In this document: one piece after another, positions 38,517-49,341 of the stretch
Numbering within the stretch: the stretch's first letter is position 1
How the letters are laid out: the number at the start of each line of letters is the position of its first letter
Assembly (NCBI RefSeq): GCF_004194535.1
Contig: NZ_CP025781.1
Location: 3,658,001-3,722,000 of the forward strand
Length of the DNA: 64,000 nt
Source: Iodobacter fluviatilis
GTDB lineage: Bacteria > Pseudomonadota > Gammaproteobacteria > Burkholderiales > Chitinibacteraceae
Direction of reading: 5' to 3'
Program-made: the position numbers and the translations under genes
Notes under the pieces: model-generated
What the model saw: the letters and a program-made list of their open reading frames with translations, nothing else
Told to the model about the DNA's origin: nothing
The model's database searches: none

Positions 38517-39736
38517 AATGTCGCCACTGCGAAAGCCCATTACAGCTGGATTTGATTGATTTAGGCTTTGCGCCGCCCTCTAATGCCTATCTGGGGGCGG
38601 ATGATTTATGCCGCCCCGAGTTGTATTACCCGCTGCGGGTGAAGGTGTGCGAAAGCTGCTGGCTGGTGCAGACCGAAGATTTTGCCCAGCGCGATGCGTT
38701 TTTTAATGCCGATTACGCCTATTTTTCCTCGGTGTCTTCATCTTGGTTGGCTCACGCTCAAAGCTATGTCGACATGATCTGTGAGCGGCTAAAGCTTGAT
38801 GCCCAATCGCAAGTCTGGGAGGTGGCGGCTAACGATGGTTATCTCTTGCAATATGTGGCGGCACGCGGCATTCCCTGCCTAGGCATCGAGCCCACGAGTG
38901 GTACGGCCGCAGCAGCAAGGGCCAAAGGGTTGACCATTGAAGAGATATTCTTTGGCAAAGCCAGCGCAATCGAATTACGCACACGCTATGGATCTGCGGA
39001 CCTGATTGTGGCTAATAATGTGCTGGCCCATGTGCCGGATATCAATGACTTTGTCAGTGGATTAGCTCTGGCATTAGCAAGCACAGGCACGATTACCCTC
39101 GAGTTTCCTCACCTTTTAGAATTAATTGCCCATACCCAATTCGACACAATTTATCACGAGCACTATTCCTATCTTTCGCTACTTTCAGTGCAAAAGATCT
39201 TAGCTGCTGCAGGTTTACGGGTTTATGACGTTGAGCGCCTGCCTACTCATGGAGGAAGCTTACGTGTGTATGCCTGCCATCAAGAGACCACTCAAGCCGA
39301 ATTACCTGCTGTAGCGTCTTTGCTTGAAAAAGAGCAGGCCGCAGGGCTGAATCGTGCCGCGTGCTATCAGCAGTTTCAACAGCAAGCGATTCGCTTACGC
39401 CTCGATTTAAACGCCTTTTTACTTGAGCAATATCGCTTAGGTAAACGCGTATTAGCCTATGGCGCGGCAGCCAAAGGCAATACTCTGCTTAATTATGCTG
39501 GCATCGATGCGGTGCTTTTGCCCATGGTGGCTGACGCTGCGCCATCTAAGCAGGGTAAGTTATTGCCCGGTAGTCATATTCCTATTATTACGCCCGCAGA
39601 GTTAATCGCCGCGCGCCCAGACTATGTACTGATTTTGCCTTGGAATATCAAAGCAGAAGTCATGCGAGAGCTGGCTGCGATCAGAGAATGGGGCGGGCAG
39701 TTTGTGGTGGCTGTACCCAGTATGGAGCTGTTATGA
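38513..39736 (+). CDS. sugar C-methyltransferase (NovU/TylC3-like)
   Basis: A 407-residue SAM-dependent methyltransferase with the three-part layout of sugar C-methyltransferases: an N-terminal zinc-binding domain (CRHC at 3-6 and VCESCWLVQ), a central SAM domain (about 100-210; VWEVAANDGYLLQYVAARG and ADLIVANNVLAHVPD), and a C-terminal domain (about 310-400; YGAAAKGNTLLNYAGI and ITPAELIAARPDYVLILPWN). Such enzymes add a methyl to C3 or C5 of 4-keto sugars. Start overlaps the epimerase stop by 4 bases (ATGA). Confidence 0.87.
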   Translation: MKCRHCESPLQLDLIDLGFAPPSNAYLGADDLCRPELYYPLRVKVCESCWLVQTEDFAQRDAFFNADYAYFSSVSSSWLAHAQSYVDMICERLKLDAQSQVWEVAANDGYLLQYVAARGIPCLGIEPTSGTAAAARAKGLTIEEIFFGKASAIELRTRYGSADLIVANNVLAHVPDINDFVSGLALALASTGTITLEFPHLLELIAHTQFDTIYHEHYSYLSLLSVQKILAAAGLRVYDVERLPTHGGSLRVYACHQETTQAELPAVASLLEKEQAAGLNRAACYQQFQQQAIRLRLDLNAFLLEQYRLGKRVLAYGAAAKGNTLLNYAGIDAVLLPMVADAAPSKQGKLLPGSHIPIITPAELIAARPDYVLILPWNIKAEVMRELAAIREWGGQFVVAVPSMELL

Positions 39737-40842
39737 GTCAGCGCATCTTATATACCAAGCCCTCTATTACTGAATTGGAAGTCGCTTATGCCAGCGATGC
39801 GGCAGCAAATGGCTGGGGTGAGCATTGTTACGACTATATTCACCGTTTTGAGGCTGGGTTTGCTCAGTATTTAGGTTCAGGCTATGCCATCGCCACCTCA
39901 AGCTGCACCGGTGCAATGCATATGGGGTTGGCTGCTTTGGAAATTGGGGCTGGGGATGAAGTGATTTTGGCTGACACCAACTGGGTAGCCACGGTTGCCC
40001 CTATAGTGCATATGGGTGCAACGCCGGTGTTTGTTGATATCTTGCCAGACAGCTGGTGTATCGATCCACAAGCGGCGGAAGCGGCCATTACCCCGCGAAC
40101 CCGCGCGATTGTTGCCACTCATCTGTATGGCAATCTATGTGAAATGGACGTTTTACGTGATATTGCGCAACGGCATCATTTGGTGTTGATTGAAGATGCA
40201 GCAGAGGCGATTGGTTCGGTTTACCAAGGGCGGCGTGCGGGATCAATGGGGCATTTTGGGGTGTTTTCTTTTCATGGCACCAAAACCATCACGACAGGTG
40301 AAGGGGGGATGTTTGTTACCTCTGATCCAGTGCTTTATCAGCGGGTGCTAACGCTCAGCAATCATGGCCGAAAACAAGGGGAGCAGCGGCAATTCTGGCC
40401 GGAAATGATCGGCTATAAATATAAAATGTCTAATATCCAAGCGGCCATTGGTTGCGCTCAGTTAGAGCGAATTGATGAGCTTGTGGCACGCAAGCGAGCT
40501 ATTTTTACGGCATACCGTCAAGCCCTGCAGGGGGTGCCTAGTATCAGCTTGAATAAAGAAGCAGACCATACCCAAAATGGGTTTTGGATGCCGACGGTCG
40601 TCATCAATCCAAGCAGGGGTATTACACGTGAGCAGTTGATTTCGGCTTTTAAACAGGCGGATATTGATGCTAGGGTGTTTTTTGAGCCGCTATCAAGTAC
40701 TCCCGCATTTACGCCGATATTAAAGAATAAGCACAGTTACTCAATCCCTACACGAGCGATTAATTTGCCGAGTTATCATGATATGGACGAAGATCAACTA
40801 CAACGCGTGATCGATTGCTTGCTGGATGTCATAAGGAAATAA
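39733..40842 (+). CDS. DegT/DnrJ/EryC1/StrS sugar aminotransferase
   Basis: A 369-residue PLP-dependent aminotransferase acting on keto sugars. The PLP Lys184 is in FHGTKTITTGEGGMF, preceded by LIEDAAEAIGS, whose Asp binds the pyridine nitrogen. The Lys shows it is a true aminotransferase and not the RfbH-type dehydratase that has His there. It would add an amino group to the CDP-keto sugar, giving the substrate for the acyltransferase next door. Overlaps the methyltransferase by 4 bases. Confidence 0.91.
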   Translation: MSQRILYTKPSITELEVAYASDAAANGWGEHCYDYIHRFEAGFAQYLGSGYAIATSSCTGAMHMGLAALEIGAGDEVILADTNWVATVAPIVHMGATPVFVDILPDSWCIDPQAAEAAITPRTRAIVATHLYGNLCEMDVLRDIAQRHHLVLIEDAAEAIGSVYQGRRAGSMGHFGVFSFHGTKTITTGEGGMFVTSDPVLYQRVLTLSNHGRKQGEQRQFWPEMIGYKYKMSNIQAAIGCAQLERIDELVARKRAIFTAYRQALQGVPSISLNKEADHTQNGFWMPTVVINPSRGITREQLISAFKQADIDARVFFEPLSSTPAFTPILKNKHSYSIPTRAINLPSYHDMDEDQLQRVIDCLLDVIRK

Positions 40843-40844
40843 AA

Positions 40845-41494
40845 ATGCAAAAAGTTTTATTGCTCGGGGCAAATAATCCAGAAACTGCTCGCATGATCCG
40901 CTGTGTACTTCAGAAGGCAGAGGTTGATTTTGTTGGCTATATCGACAATGCCCCAGACAAAAAAGGACAGCAATTTTATGGACTGCCTATTTTTGGCGGC
41001 TTTGAAGTATTAAATCAATTTGATCCTGCTGAATATCAATTTGTAAATTTAATTACGCGTGATTGTCTGACTCGCCATCAAACTACATTACAAATGCTGA
41101 ACGCAGGTTTTAAAATGTATAATTTTATTCATCCTAGCGTGGATGATTTTATGGTGGAATTGGGGGGGGGTTATATCTACAAGAGGCCGTCATTGTGCAG
41201 GCAGGAGTTAAACTGTCTGATAATGTAAGTATTCATATTGGCTCGTTGATTGGACATGAAACTGAAATTGGTGAGTCTTCTTTTATTGCCCATGGTGTTG
41301 CTGTGTCTGGCTGTACCAAAATTGGGAGAGGAGTATTTATTGGTGCTGGGGCTAGTTTAGTGCCGCGCATTAGTATTGGTGATTGGGCAATTATTGGCTC
41401 GGGGGCTGTGGTTACTAAGGATGTGCCAGCAGGGGCGGTGATGGTGGGTAACCCGGCTAAAGTATTAAAAATGCGTGATATTCCAGAATTATAA
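40845..41494 (+). pseudogene. PglD/NeuD-like sugar O/N-acyltransferase, frameshifted at a G9 run
   Basis: A left-handed beta-helix acyltransferase. The N-terminal Rossmann-like half (KVLLLGANNPETARMIR) is followed by hexapeptide repeats (SIHIGSLIGHETEIGESSFI through GNPAKVLKMRD). The frame breaks at G9 (41162-41170): the first frame ends after KRPSLCRQELNCLIM, and the other frame continues LYLQEAVIVQAGVKLSDNV. Ten G would give one protein of 216 residues, the normal PglD size. It likely acylates the amino sugar made by the neighbouring aminotransferase. AAGGAAAT precedes the start. Sequencing error or phase variation cannot be told apart from sequence. Confidence 0.8.
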
Positions 41495-41525
41495 ATACAG
41501 GTTAATATTAATTTAAGGGCTTGGT

Positions 41526-42344
41526 ATGACAAACAAATTACATGCAGAGTTTGAGCGTGAGCGCGCAATTGATATTCAGCAGCAGGGTAGGGATGGTGCT
41601 GTGCATTCAATTGCACTTGATTTTTTAATTAAAACTGCACCCTATAAATACGCTTATAATTTTAAGGCACTTGGCCGGCCAATTATTCAATTTCCTCAGG
41701 ATATGATTGCCATTCAAGAACTAATTTGGGAAATAAAGCCTGATTTAATTATTGAAACGGGTATTGCCCATGGCGGTTCACTCATTATGAATGCCTCTGT
41801 ATTGGCAATGCTTGATTATTGCGATGCAGTCAGCTCAGGGGAAGTGCTTGATCCACTAGCGTCCAAGCGTAAAATGATTGGCTTGGATATCGATATTCGC
41901 CAGCATAATCGCGAGGAAATAGAAAAACATCCTTTGGCGCATAAAATTGAAATGATTCAAGGCTCGTCCATCGATGCATCGATTGTTAAGCAAGTTAAAG
42001 AAATTGCTGCCCAATATTCAAAAGTATTAGTCTTGCTAGATTCTAATCATACCCATGACCATGTGTTGGCCGAGTTAAAAGCCTATGCGCCACTGGTTTC
42101 TAAAGGTAGTTATTGTATTGTGTATGACACGGTAATTGAAGATATGCCTGTCGATTCATTTCCTGATCGGCCATGGGATGTGGGTAATAATCCTAAAACC
42201 GCTTTGCATGCCTATTTAAATGAGTTACAAGCAGAAACTGTATTTGCCTCAGATGGTGAACGATTATTTTATGAAATTGATAAAGAGATTGAAAATAAGT
42301 TGTTGATTACAGTTGCTCCGGATGGCTACCTGAAACGTGCTTAA
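41526..42344 (+). CDS. CmcI-family (cephalosporin hydroxylase-like) sugar-modifying methyltransferase
   Basis: A 272-residue Rossmann-fold protein of the CmcI/RhnP group, many of which are SAM-dependent O-methyltransferases acting on glycans. It shows IIETGIAHGGSLIMNASVL (about 81-99), IGLDIDIRQHNR, IQGSSID, and the metal-binding-like VLLDSNHTHDHVLAELKAYAPLV. Probable role: methylating the flagellin glycan; inferred from context. Base composition is AT-rich compared with the preceding genes. Confidence 0.8.
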   Translation: MTNKLHAEFERERAIDIQQQGRDGAVHSIALDFLIKTAPYKYAYNFKALGRPIIQFPQDMIAIQELIWEIKPDLIIETGIAHGGSLIMNASVLAMLDYCDAVSSGEVLDPLASKRKMIGLDIDIRQHNREEIEKHPLAHKIEMIQGSSIDASIVKQVKEIAAQYSKVLVLLDSNHTHDHVLAELKAYAPLVSKGSYCIVYDTVIEDMPVDSFPDRPWDVGNNPKTALHAYLNELQAETVFASDGERLFYEIDKEIENKLLITVAPDGYLKRA

Positions 42345-42486
42345 TCAGCTCTTTCATTGTGAGTTGATTATGGTGTATTTATTGCACATAACTCATAATG
42401 GTTGGGTTGGTAGTACTCATGATGTTGATGTGTATGGTTTTTTATTTAATATCTGCATTGTTTATTTTGATGGAAAATTATAGTAG

Positions 42487-45400
42487 ATGAAAAATATGAG
42501 CGAATATAATAAAGAATTAACTTTGATATTGCTTACGCATAATAGAAAGAAATTCTTAGAAAGAGCTGTTTCATACTACGCGAATTTCCCATTCAAATTA
42601 CTTATTTTAGATTCGTCTAAAGTTAGCAATGTACCCTTGCTTGATAAATATAAAGATAAAAATCAAGATGTGGATTATATTCATTACCATTCTGATGCAT
42701 ATGGTGATTTGGTAAAAAAAATTAAGTATGGTGTTAGTCTGGTTAAGACAGAGTACGTGCTTTTTGTTGCCGATGATGATTTTACTCTGTTAAATGGTAT
42801 TCAGGATAGTTTGCATTTTCTTAAAAATAATGCTGATTATGGGATGTGCCACGGCTATTCAATGATGTATCTGGCCGATGCAAAAGAAGTACATTATTTT
42901 CAGTACGCAAAAAAAATTAGTGGTGATTACTCTAGGGAGGGGGGCGATAGAATCATTGATTTTATGGCGGAGTATCATCCTCCCTTTTATGCCGTACAGA
43001 AAACAGCATTATTATCAAATTGGTTCGAGCGGATTTATGATGATATTTCCTTCGAATTTAGTGAGTTTGGACATGCTTTTCATATGCTTAATCTCGCTAA
43101 AGCGCATGTGTTACAGACTCCGTTTATGGTCAGGGAGTTGAATTATCCCTATTCAGAGCATTTAACAGATTTAAGAACAGCGATGGAAACCAAGAACATC
43201 CATCCGGAAAAAAGAGAGTATTTTTATTCATTTCTTGAGCGGCTATTGCTGGAAGTAAATCCACAGCGCCCATCTAAACAAGTGCGTGATTTAATTGAGC
43301 AATCCAGCCAAGTATTGGTGAGTTGTCTACAGTTAGAAACATCGCTTCAATTGGCGGAGTTGTTTTTTTCAACGGCTGAATCTACACCACAAAAGCTAGA
43401 TTGGACCTTCTTAGCTAAGCAGCCAATTACCGAATTGCCTTTTTATTCAGCAACTTTCTTTAATACATTAGCTGAAATTGATACCCTGATTAGAGTGATG
43501 CCCTGTGGTAAGTTGCAACTTGATAGCTTAAGTAAATTACCTAGACAGCAAAATGATCCTTATATGGCTTTAAGAATTGCACAAGGCCATTTTATCGATG
43601 AATTGTCGCTTATTTCTCCTCGCGTTGCTGTGGTGCTTCATCTCTTCTACCTTGAGCAATGGGACGAAATTAAGCCTTTACTGCTTAATATTCCCTATGA
43701 CTTTGATTTATTTGTTTCGACCATCGCAGAGAATAAGAGCGATGTTATGTCGATGTTGGCTGCCGATTTTCCAAAGGCAAAATTATATATTACAGAAAAT
43801 AAAGGCCGCGATATTGGCCCCTTGTTTGAGCTATTGCAGCATGAAAATCTAGCCAACTATAATTTTGTTTGTAAATTGCATACCAAGAAATCCCCCCATT
43901 TAGACCCTGATTTGGTGCAAAAATGGCGTGAAGAATTATTAGTTTCTTTATTGCCTTCCAAGGAAGGCGTGCAGGCTATTTTTGATTTATTTAATACCCG
44001 CCCAGAGGTGGGTATTGTGACTGGGGCGGGTGTGCTGGTGCATGCGCATTACACGCCCGGCGGCAATATTGGTTTGCTGCGCGAATTGGCCGCACGGCTG
44101 GGTTTCAATTTAGATGAAACAGCCTATGAGTTCCCCGGTGGTTCAATGTTCTGGTGCCGTGGGAGCGTGTTTAATTCAGTTAATGCACTGAATATTTCGG
44201 TGGATGATTTTGAGCCAGAAGCTGGACAAACCAATGGCACGCTGGCGCACGCTATTGAGCGTTTGTTTCCATTGATTGCCTATCATCAGGGCTTGCTAAC
44301 GGTGGATGCTGGCTATCAGGGGCATGTTCCTAATCCGCGGTTCCCTAATAGTAGTGAAGAGTATTTGCACTGGCTAAGTAAGCAGGCGCTGAGTATCCCT
44401 GAGGCTAAATTATTTGATTTGCATGCAGCAGCCGTGTCTTTGCCTAAGGTTAAAATTTGTATTGTTGATCGTTTTGCCAATAAAAGCGGCTTAATTGCTT
44501 CAATAAATAGCGTTTCGTGCCAGTTTTATGCTGATGTGGAATTACTGGTGTGCTCAAGTGCGGCCAATCCTATGCCAGAGTCTGGGATTGAATGGATTCA
44601 AGTTAAAGATGGGTTTTATTCTGCGGTGCTGGATACCTTAGTCCAGCAGGAGTGCGCATGGCTGGGGCTGATGGAGGCAGGAGATCAGCTCACCATGAGT
44701 GGTTTATTGCTGGCGATGCACCAGCTGGCTGAGCATCCAGAATGGAAAGCAGTTTATTTTGATGATGATGTGATGAATGCCGATGGCCGCCCTGCGTGCC
44801 CGCGTTTTAAACCTGATTTTGATATTAATTTATTACGCAGCATTCCCTATGCCGATGGCTTTTTATTACTCAGAACTGATGTGGCTTTGGCCGGTATTTA
44901 TCAGCAGCTTGAAGGCTGGGGGGGGAGCAGCTCACGCTTTTATTGCACTGCTATGAGCAGTATGGGGCGAAATCGATTGGCCATATCCCAGAGCTTGTTA
45001 CGCATCTGCAGATTAATGATTCCAGAATTTTATCCGATCCCCGTCGTTATAAAGATTTCTCACAATTAATCGAAATGCATTTACAGCGAGCAGGAGTTGA
45101 CGCTGAAGTATTGCCTAATGGCCGAGTAGAGGGCGCAGTGCGGGTGAAATATGCACTGCCAGAGCGCCCACTTGTGAGCATTATTATTCCGACTAAAAAT
45201 CAGCTGCCTATGCTGCAGCGCTGTATTGAATCTATTTTGGAGAAAACCAGCTACTCGAATTATGAAATTATTATTATTGATAATAATAGTGATGATCCGC
45301 AGGTACAGTCTTATTTGGAGCAGCTCGAGTTATTACTTAGCGATCGGTTACGGGTGTTTTCTTACCCGCATGCTTTTAATTTTTCTGCGATTAATAATGC

Positions 45401-47027
45401 GGCAGTGGGGCAGGCCAATGGCGAGTATTTGGTCTTGCTTAATAATGATACGGCCATGATTCAGGATTCATGGCTGGATGAGTTACTGCATCATGCCATG
45501 CGGCCAGAAGTAGGGATTGTGGGCGCTAAGCTGCTGTATCCAAATGGCCTAGTGCAGCATGCGGGCGTTGTGCTTGGCTTGCGTGGGCCGGCTGATCACC
45601 CGTTTATTGGCGCTTCGCTGGAGGAATCGGGCTATATGCACCGCCTGCAGCTAGATCAGCAGTATTCGGTGGTGACGGCGGCCTGCATGATGATCCGTAA
45701 ATCCGTGTATGTGCAGGCAAGGGGAATGGATGAGCAGGACTTCAAAGTTTCTTATAACGACGTTGATTTATGCCTAAAGGTAAAGGCGCTGGGCTATTCA
45801 ACGGTCTGGACGCCATATTCAGTGGTGATGCATGAGGGGAGCGTGAGTCAAACGCAAATTAACCCAGATAAGGCAGCTGCTAAGCAATTACGCTTTGAGG
45901 GTGAGCAACTGGCGATGTACCGCAAATGGCGGCCAGAGATAGGCAATGACCCTGCTTATAATAAGAACTTAACCCTCAGCGGCAATGGTTTTGAATTAGA
46001 GCATCGCTCGCTGTTATCTTGGCGGCCATTAAGCTGGAAGCCTTTGCCTGTGGTGCTTTGCCATCCGGCTGATCAGACTGGCTGCGGGCAGTATCGTATT
46101 TTGCAGCCTTTTGCTGCAATGCAAGAGGAGCAAAAAATCTCTGGGGCCATTGCTTTTGAGCTGTTCCCGGCGTTTGAGCTGGCAAAGTTAGCACCTGATG
46201 TTATGGTTTTTCAGCGGCAGATTTCGGCGCAACAAATTGATTTTTTGCGCCTATCCAAAGCCTGCACGCCTTCATTTAAGGTGTATGAATTGGACGATTA
46301 CTTGCCCAATATCCCCATTAAAAGTGCACATCGCTCGCATATGCCTAAGGACGTGGTGAAGTCTTTGCGCAAGGCTTTAACCTTTGTTGACCGCTTTACG
46401 GTATCAACTGATGAGCTGGCCAGCGCTTATCAGGGCATGCATTCGGTGATGCATGTGGTAAACAACTATCTGCCCGTGCCGCTCTGGGGCGATTTGCATT
46501 CAGAAAGAAATCAGGGCAAAAAGCCACGTGTGGGCTGGGCAGGGGGCGCGAGCCATACTGGCGATTTAGAATTGATTGAAAGTGTGGTGAAGGCGCTTGC
46601 TAGTGAAGTTGAATGGGTGTTCTTTGGGATGTGCCCAGATAAGCTGCGCCCCTTTGTGCATGAGTTTCATGCGGGTGTGCCGATTGGTCTTTATCCGGCA
46701 AAGCTAGCTAGTTTGAATCTTGATTTAGCTCTAGCGCCTTTAGAGCAGAATATTTTTAATCAGTGCAAAAGTAATCTGCGCCTTTTAGAGTACGGCGTTT
46801 GTGGCTTTCCAGTGATCTGCACAGATATTGCCCCGTATCGAGGTAGTTTGCCCGTTACACGGGTGAAAAATAAGCACAAAGACTGGGTGGAGGCGATTAG
46901 AAGTCATTTGGCGGATATAGATGCCAGCGCTCGCATGGGGCGCGAATTAAAAGCAGTAGTATTAAAAGACTGGATGCTTGATGGGGCTAATTTAGATAAA
47001 TGGCGCGAGGCTTGGTTGCCTAATTAA
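42487..47027 (+). pseudogene. giant multi-domain glycosyltransferase, frameshifted at a G8 run
   Basis: With one added G at 44918-44925 this becomes a single protein of 1513 residues. Domains by eye: an N-terminal GT2-like domain (about 10-330; LTLILLTHNRKKFLERAVSY, FVADDDF); an RgpF/rhamnan-synthesis-like domain (about 370-640; VVLHLFYLEQWDEI, NKGRDIGPLFELL, KLHTKKS); a degenerate GT2-like segment (about 655-880); a complete GT2 domain (about 893-1160; PLVSIIIPTKNQLPMLQRC, YNDVDLCLK); and a GT4-like end (about 1185-1513; RVGWAGGASHTGDLELIE). The break changes EGWGG-EQLTLLLHCYEQYG to a short stop-terminated tail. It lies directly before flagellin, as flagellin-modifying transferases often do. 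First 1.5 kb is AT-rich. Confidence 0.82.
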
Positions 47028-47115
47028 ATGGTGTGAGGTTTGTTTTGGCTTGGCGGAAACAAACCTCAATCGCTTGGCTTGTTTTTGGTCATTGAAAAAA
47101 GATTAGAAATAGTCC

Positions 47116-47142
47116 TCAAGTTTATCGGTGCTCTTCCGATAA
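47116..47142 (+). promoter_or_regulatory. sigma-28 (FliA) promoter of flagellin
   Basis: TCAAGTTT at 47116-47123, 11-base spacer, TCCGATAA at 47135-47142: an almost exact match to the FliA consensus TAAAGTTT-N11-GCCGATAA. Predicted start about 47150, giving a leader of about 63 bases. Confidence 0.88.
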
Positions 47143-47212
47143 AGCATACAAGGGCTTACTTATATGCCTGAAACACTAAGCACCGATTCCAGGACAAGCA
47201 AGGGGTAGTATC

Positions 47213-48844
47213 ATGTCTCAAGTCATTAACACCAATGTACCATCACTCAATGCGCAGCGTAATTTAGCTTCGTCATCTATGAGCTTATCAAACTCACTAC
47301 AACGCTTGTCCTCGGGTCTGCGTATTAATAGTGCCAAGGACGATGCAGCGGGTCTGGCGATTTCAGAGCGTTTCACTTCTCAGATCCGCGGTATGGATCA
47401 GGCCAAGCGTAATGCCAACGATGGTGTTTCACTTGCGCAAACCGGTGAAGGCGCTTTAGGTCAGATGGGCGATATTTTACAACGTGTACGTGAGCTGGCT
47501 GTTCAGTCTGCCAATGCCACCAATACTTCAAATGACCGCTTAGCGATCAACTCTGAAGTGACACAATTAGTTTCAGAACTCGATCGTTTTGCAACATCAA
47601 CCGAGTTCAACGGTCAGAAGTTGTTTGACGGTAGCTTCACCGCAGCTACGTATCAGGTTGGTGCCAATACTAACCAGACTATTACTGCAAATACTGCAAA
47701 CTTACGCACCAACCAATATGGTACTTACCAGGTGGGTGTGGGTAATGGTACGGGCAACTTAGCAACGACTAATTCTGTTTCTGGTTCTACAGCGGTAACT
47801 GCTGGCGCAACAGGGACGGTTAATGTGGATGGCGCTGCGGTAACTTCTTCTGGCTCATTCAGTATTAATGGAACCAATATTTCGGTTTCTGGTACAGATA
47901 TGGCGAAAGATATTGCCAATAAAATTAATGCTGCCGGAACAGGCGTAACCGCCACTGCACGTACTGAAGTTAACTTAGGCTTGGCATCTGGTACATACAG
48001 TTTAACTGCCGCGTCAAAAAGTAGCACATTTGAGTCTGTCTCATTTAACGTGAATGACTTGGATAACAACGGCAAAATTGAAGCCGACGAGTATTCGCAA
48101 GCGATTCAGGCGTTTAATGCCAAGTCTTCCAAAACGGGGATTACCGCTGAACTGGCGACTTTTGAAGACTCATCTAAAACGACTCAATATGCATTGAAAC
48201 TAACTGCTGCTGATGGCTCAAATATTGCGCTAAGTAATGACCCAAGTAATGCCAGTGGTTTTGGTGGTGGCGTCACTAAATGGGACATGGATGTCACTAA
48301 TTCCAGTGGTGCTATTCAGTATATGTCCAGTGGTCAAGCCGGTGCGGTCTCTACATCTGCAGCGGGTTCAGGCGTGGTGACTTTTGGTGGTCAGGTTGTA
48401 CTGAACGCCACTAACTCATATTCCGTTACAACGAGCGGTGCAGGTTTTGCTTCTGGTGTGTTGGCGGTAGGTGGAACTTCTACTACAACAGCTTTAACCA
48501 GTGGTGCAGCGTATGCATCTACACTGAAAACAGTTGAAAAACTAGATATCTCAACTGTTCAAGGTTCTAACCAAGCTTTACGTGTGGTTGATGACGCTTT
48601 ATCGACAGTAAATGACCAACGTGCTAAGTTTGGTGCGCTGCAAAGTCGCTTCACTGCTACGATTAATAATCTGGCCACAACGTCAGAAAATATGAGCGCT
48701 GCGCGTAGCCGGATTAGAGATGCCGATTTTGCAGCAGAAACTGCAGCGCTCACACGGGCTCAGGTCTTGCAACAAGCAGGTACAGCAATGTTAGGCCAGG
48801 CTAATGCCCTGCCAAACCAAGTGCTAAGTTTGCTGCGCGGCTAA
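47213..48844 (+). CDS. fliC: flagellin FliC
   Basis: A 543-residue flagellin, the filament subunit exported by the flagellar apparatus. The N-terminal D0/D1 helices ([40 protein letters not shown]) and C-terminal D1/D0 ([36 protein letters not shown]) are conserved. The central variable region (about 170-440) is Ser/Thr/Gly-rich, giving many possible O-glycosylation sites, and includes an EF-hand-like loop [12 protein letters not shown] at 282-293. Expression from the sigma-28 promoter upstream. Confidence 0.96.
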   Translation: MSQVINTNVPSLNAQRNLASSSMSLSNSLQRLSSGLRINSAKDDAAGLAISERFTSQIRGMDQAKRNANDGVSLAQTGEGALGQMGDILQRVRELAVQSANATNTSNDRLAINSEVTQLVSELDRFATSTEFNGQKLFDGSFTAATYQVGANTNQTITANTANLRTNQYGTYQVGVGNGTGNLATTNSVSGSTAVTAGATGTVNVDGAAVTSSGSFSINGTNISVSGTDMAKDIANKINAAGTGVTATARTEVNLGLASGTYSLTAASKSSTFESVSFNVNDLDNNGKIEADEYSQAIQAFNAKSSKTGITAELATFEDSSKTTQYALKLTAADGSNIALSNDPSNASGFGGGVTKWDMDVTNSSGAIQYMSSGQAGAVSTSAAGSGVVTFGGQVVLNATNSYSVTTSGAGFASGVLAVGGTSTTTALTSGAAYASTLKTVEKLDISTVQGSNQALRVVDDALSTVNDQRAKFGALQSRFTATINNLATTSENMSAARSRIRDADFAAETAALTRAQVLQQAGTAMLGQANALPNQVLSLLRG

Positions 48845-48871
48845 GTTTAAGCTAGGCTTGAATGAGTCAAG

Positions 48872-48898
48872 GCCCCGGCAAACTCGTGTTGCTGGGGC
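48872..48898 (+). terminator. probable terminator after fliC
   Basis: GCCCCGGCAA (48872-48881) pairs with TTGCTGGGGC (48889-48898) with one G-U pair; only a short GTTTC follows, so it may leak into flaG. Confidence 0.55.
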
Positions 48899-48919
48899 GT
48901 TTCTACAGGAAGGTGTATC

Positions 48920-49303
48920 ATGGATATCCAATCAACTTCGCAGCTTTTACCCCCTGTCGCGGCTAAAGGTGTTAATGAGCGCTTTCATGACGCGCCACCT
49001 ACTGAATTGGCAAAGGTAGTTAGTGCAGAGCCGGTCAAGGTGAGCCCTGATGCGGTACAGGCACTGAAACCCGCTGCTGATGCAAAAGAAGTTAAACAGG
49101 CAGTAGAAAAGCTAAACCAAGCGGTTCAAGGTTTCTCTGATAGCTTGCAGTTTTCTGTTGAAGAAGAAACAAAGCTGCCTATTGTTAAATTAATTGACAC
49201 AAAAACAAAAGAAGTGATTCGACAATTTCCCAGCGAAGAAGCTATTTCTATTGCAAAGGCAATTGATCGATTTCAGGGGCTTTTAATTAAAGATCGTGTC
49301 TAG
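48920..49303 (+). CDS. flaG: FlaG family protein
   Basis: A 127-residue FlaG protein, found between flagellin and fliD in many polar flagellates, where it influences filament length. The conserved C-terminal domain is LQFSVEEETKLPIVKLIDTKTKEVIRQFPSEEAI (about 75-108); the N-terminal half is low complexity. AGGAAGG precedes the start. Confidence 0.9.
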   Translation: MDIQSTSQLLPPVAAKGVNERFHDAPPTELAKVVSAEPVKVSPDAVQALKPAADAKEVKQAVEKLNQAVQGFSDSLQFSVEEETKLPIVKLIDTKTKEVIRQFPSEEAISIAKAIDRFQGLLIKDRV

Positions 49304-49341
49304 TTGGCCGATATATTGAATACATAAATAGGGAGGCTATC

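Noticed and set aside
39733-40842. Assigning the DegT-family gene as rfbH (CDP-4-keto-6-deoxyglucose 3-dehydratase), which often follows rfbFG
   Set aside because: The protein has the PLP Lys184 in HGTKTITTGEGG, the aminotransferase residue, whereas RfbH has His there, and it is shorter than RfbH.
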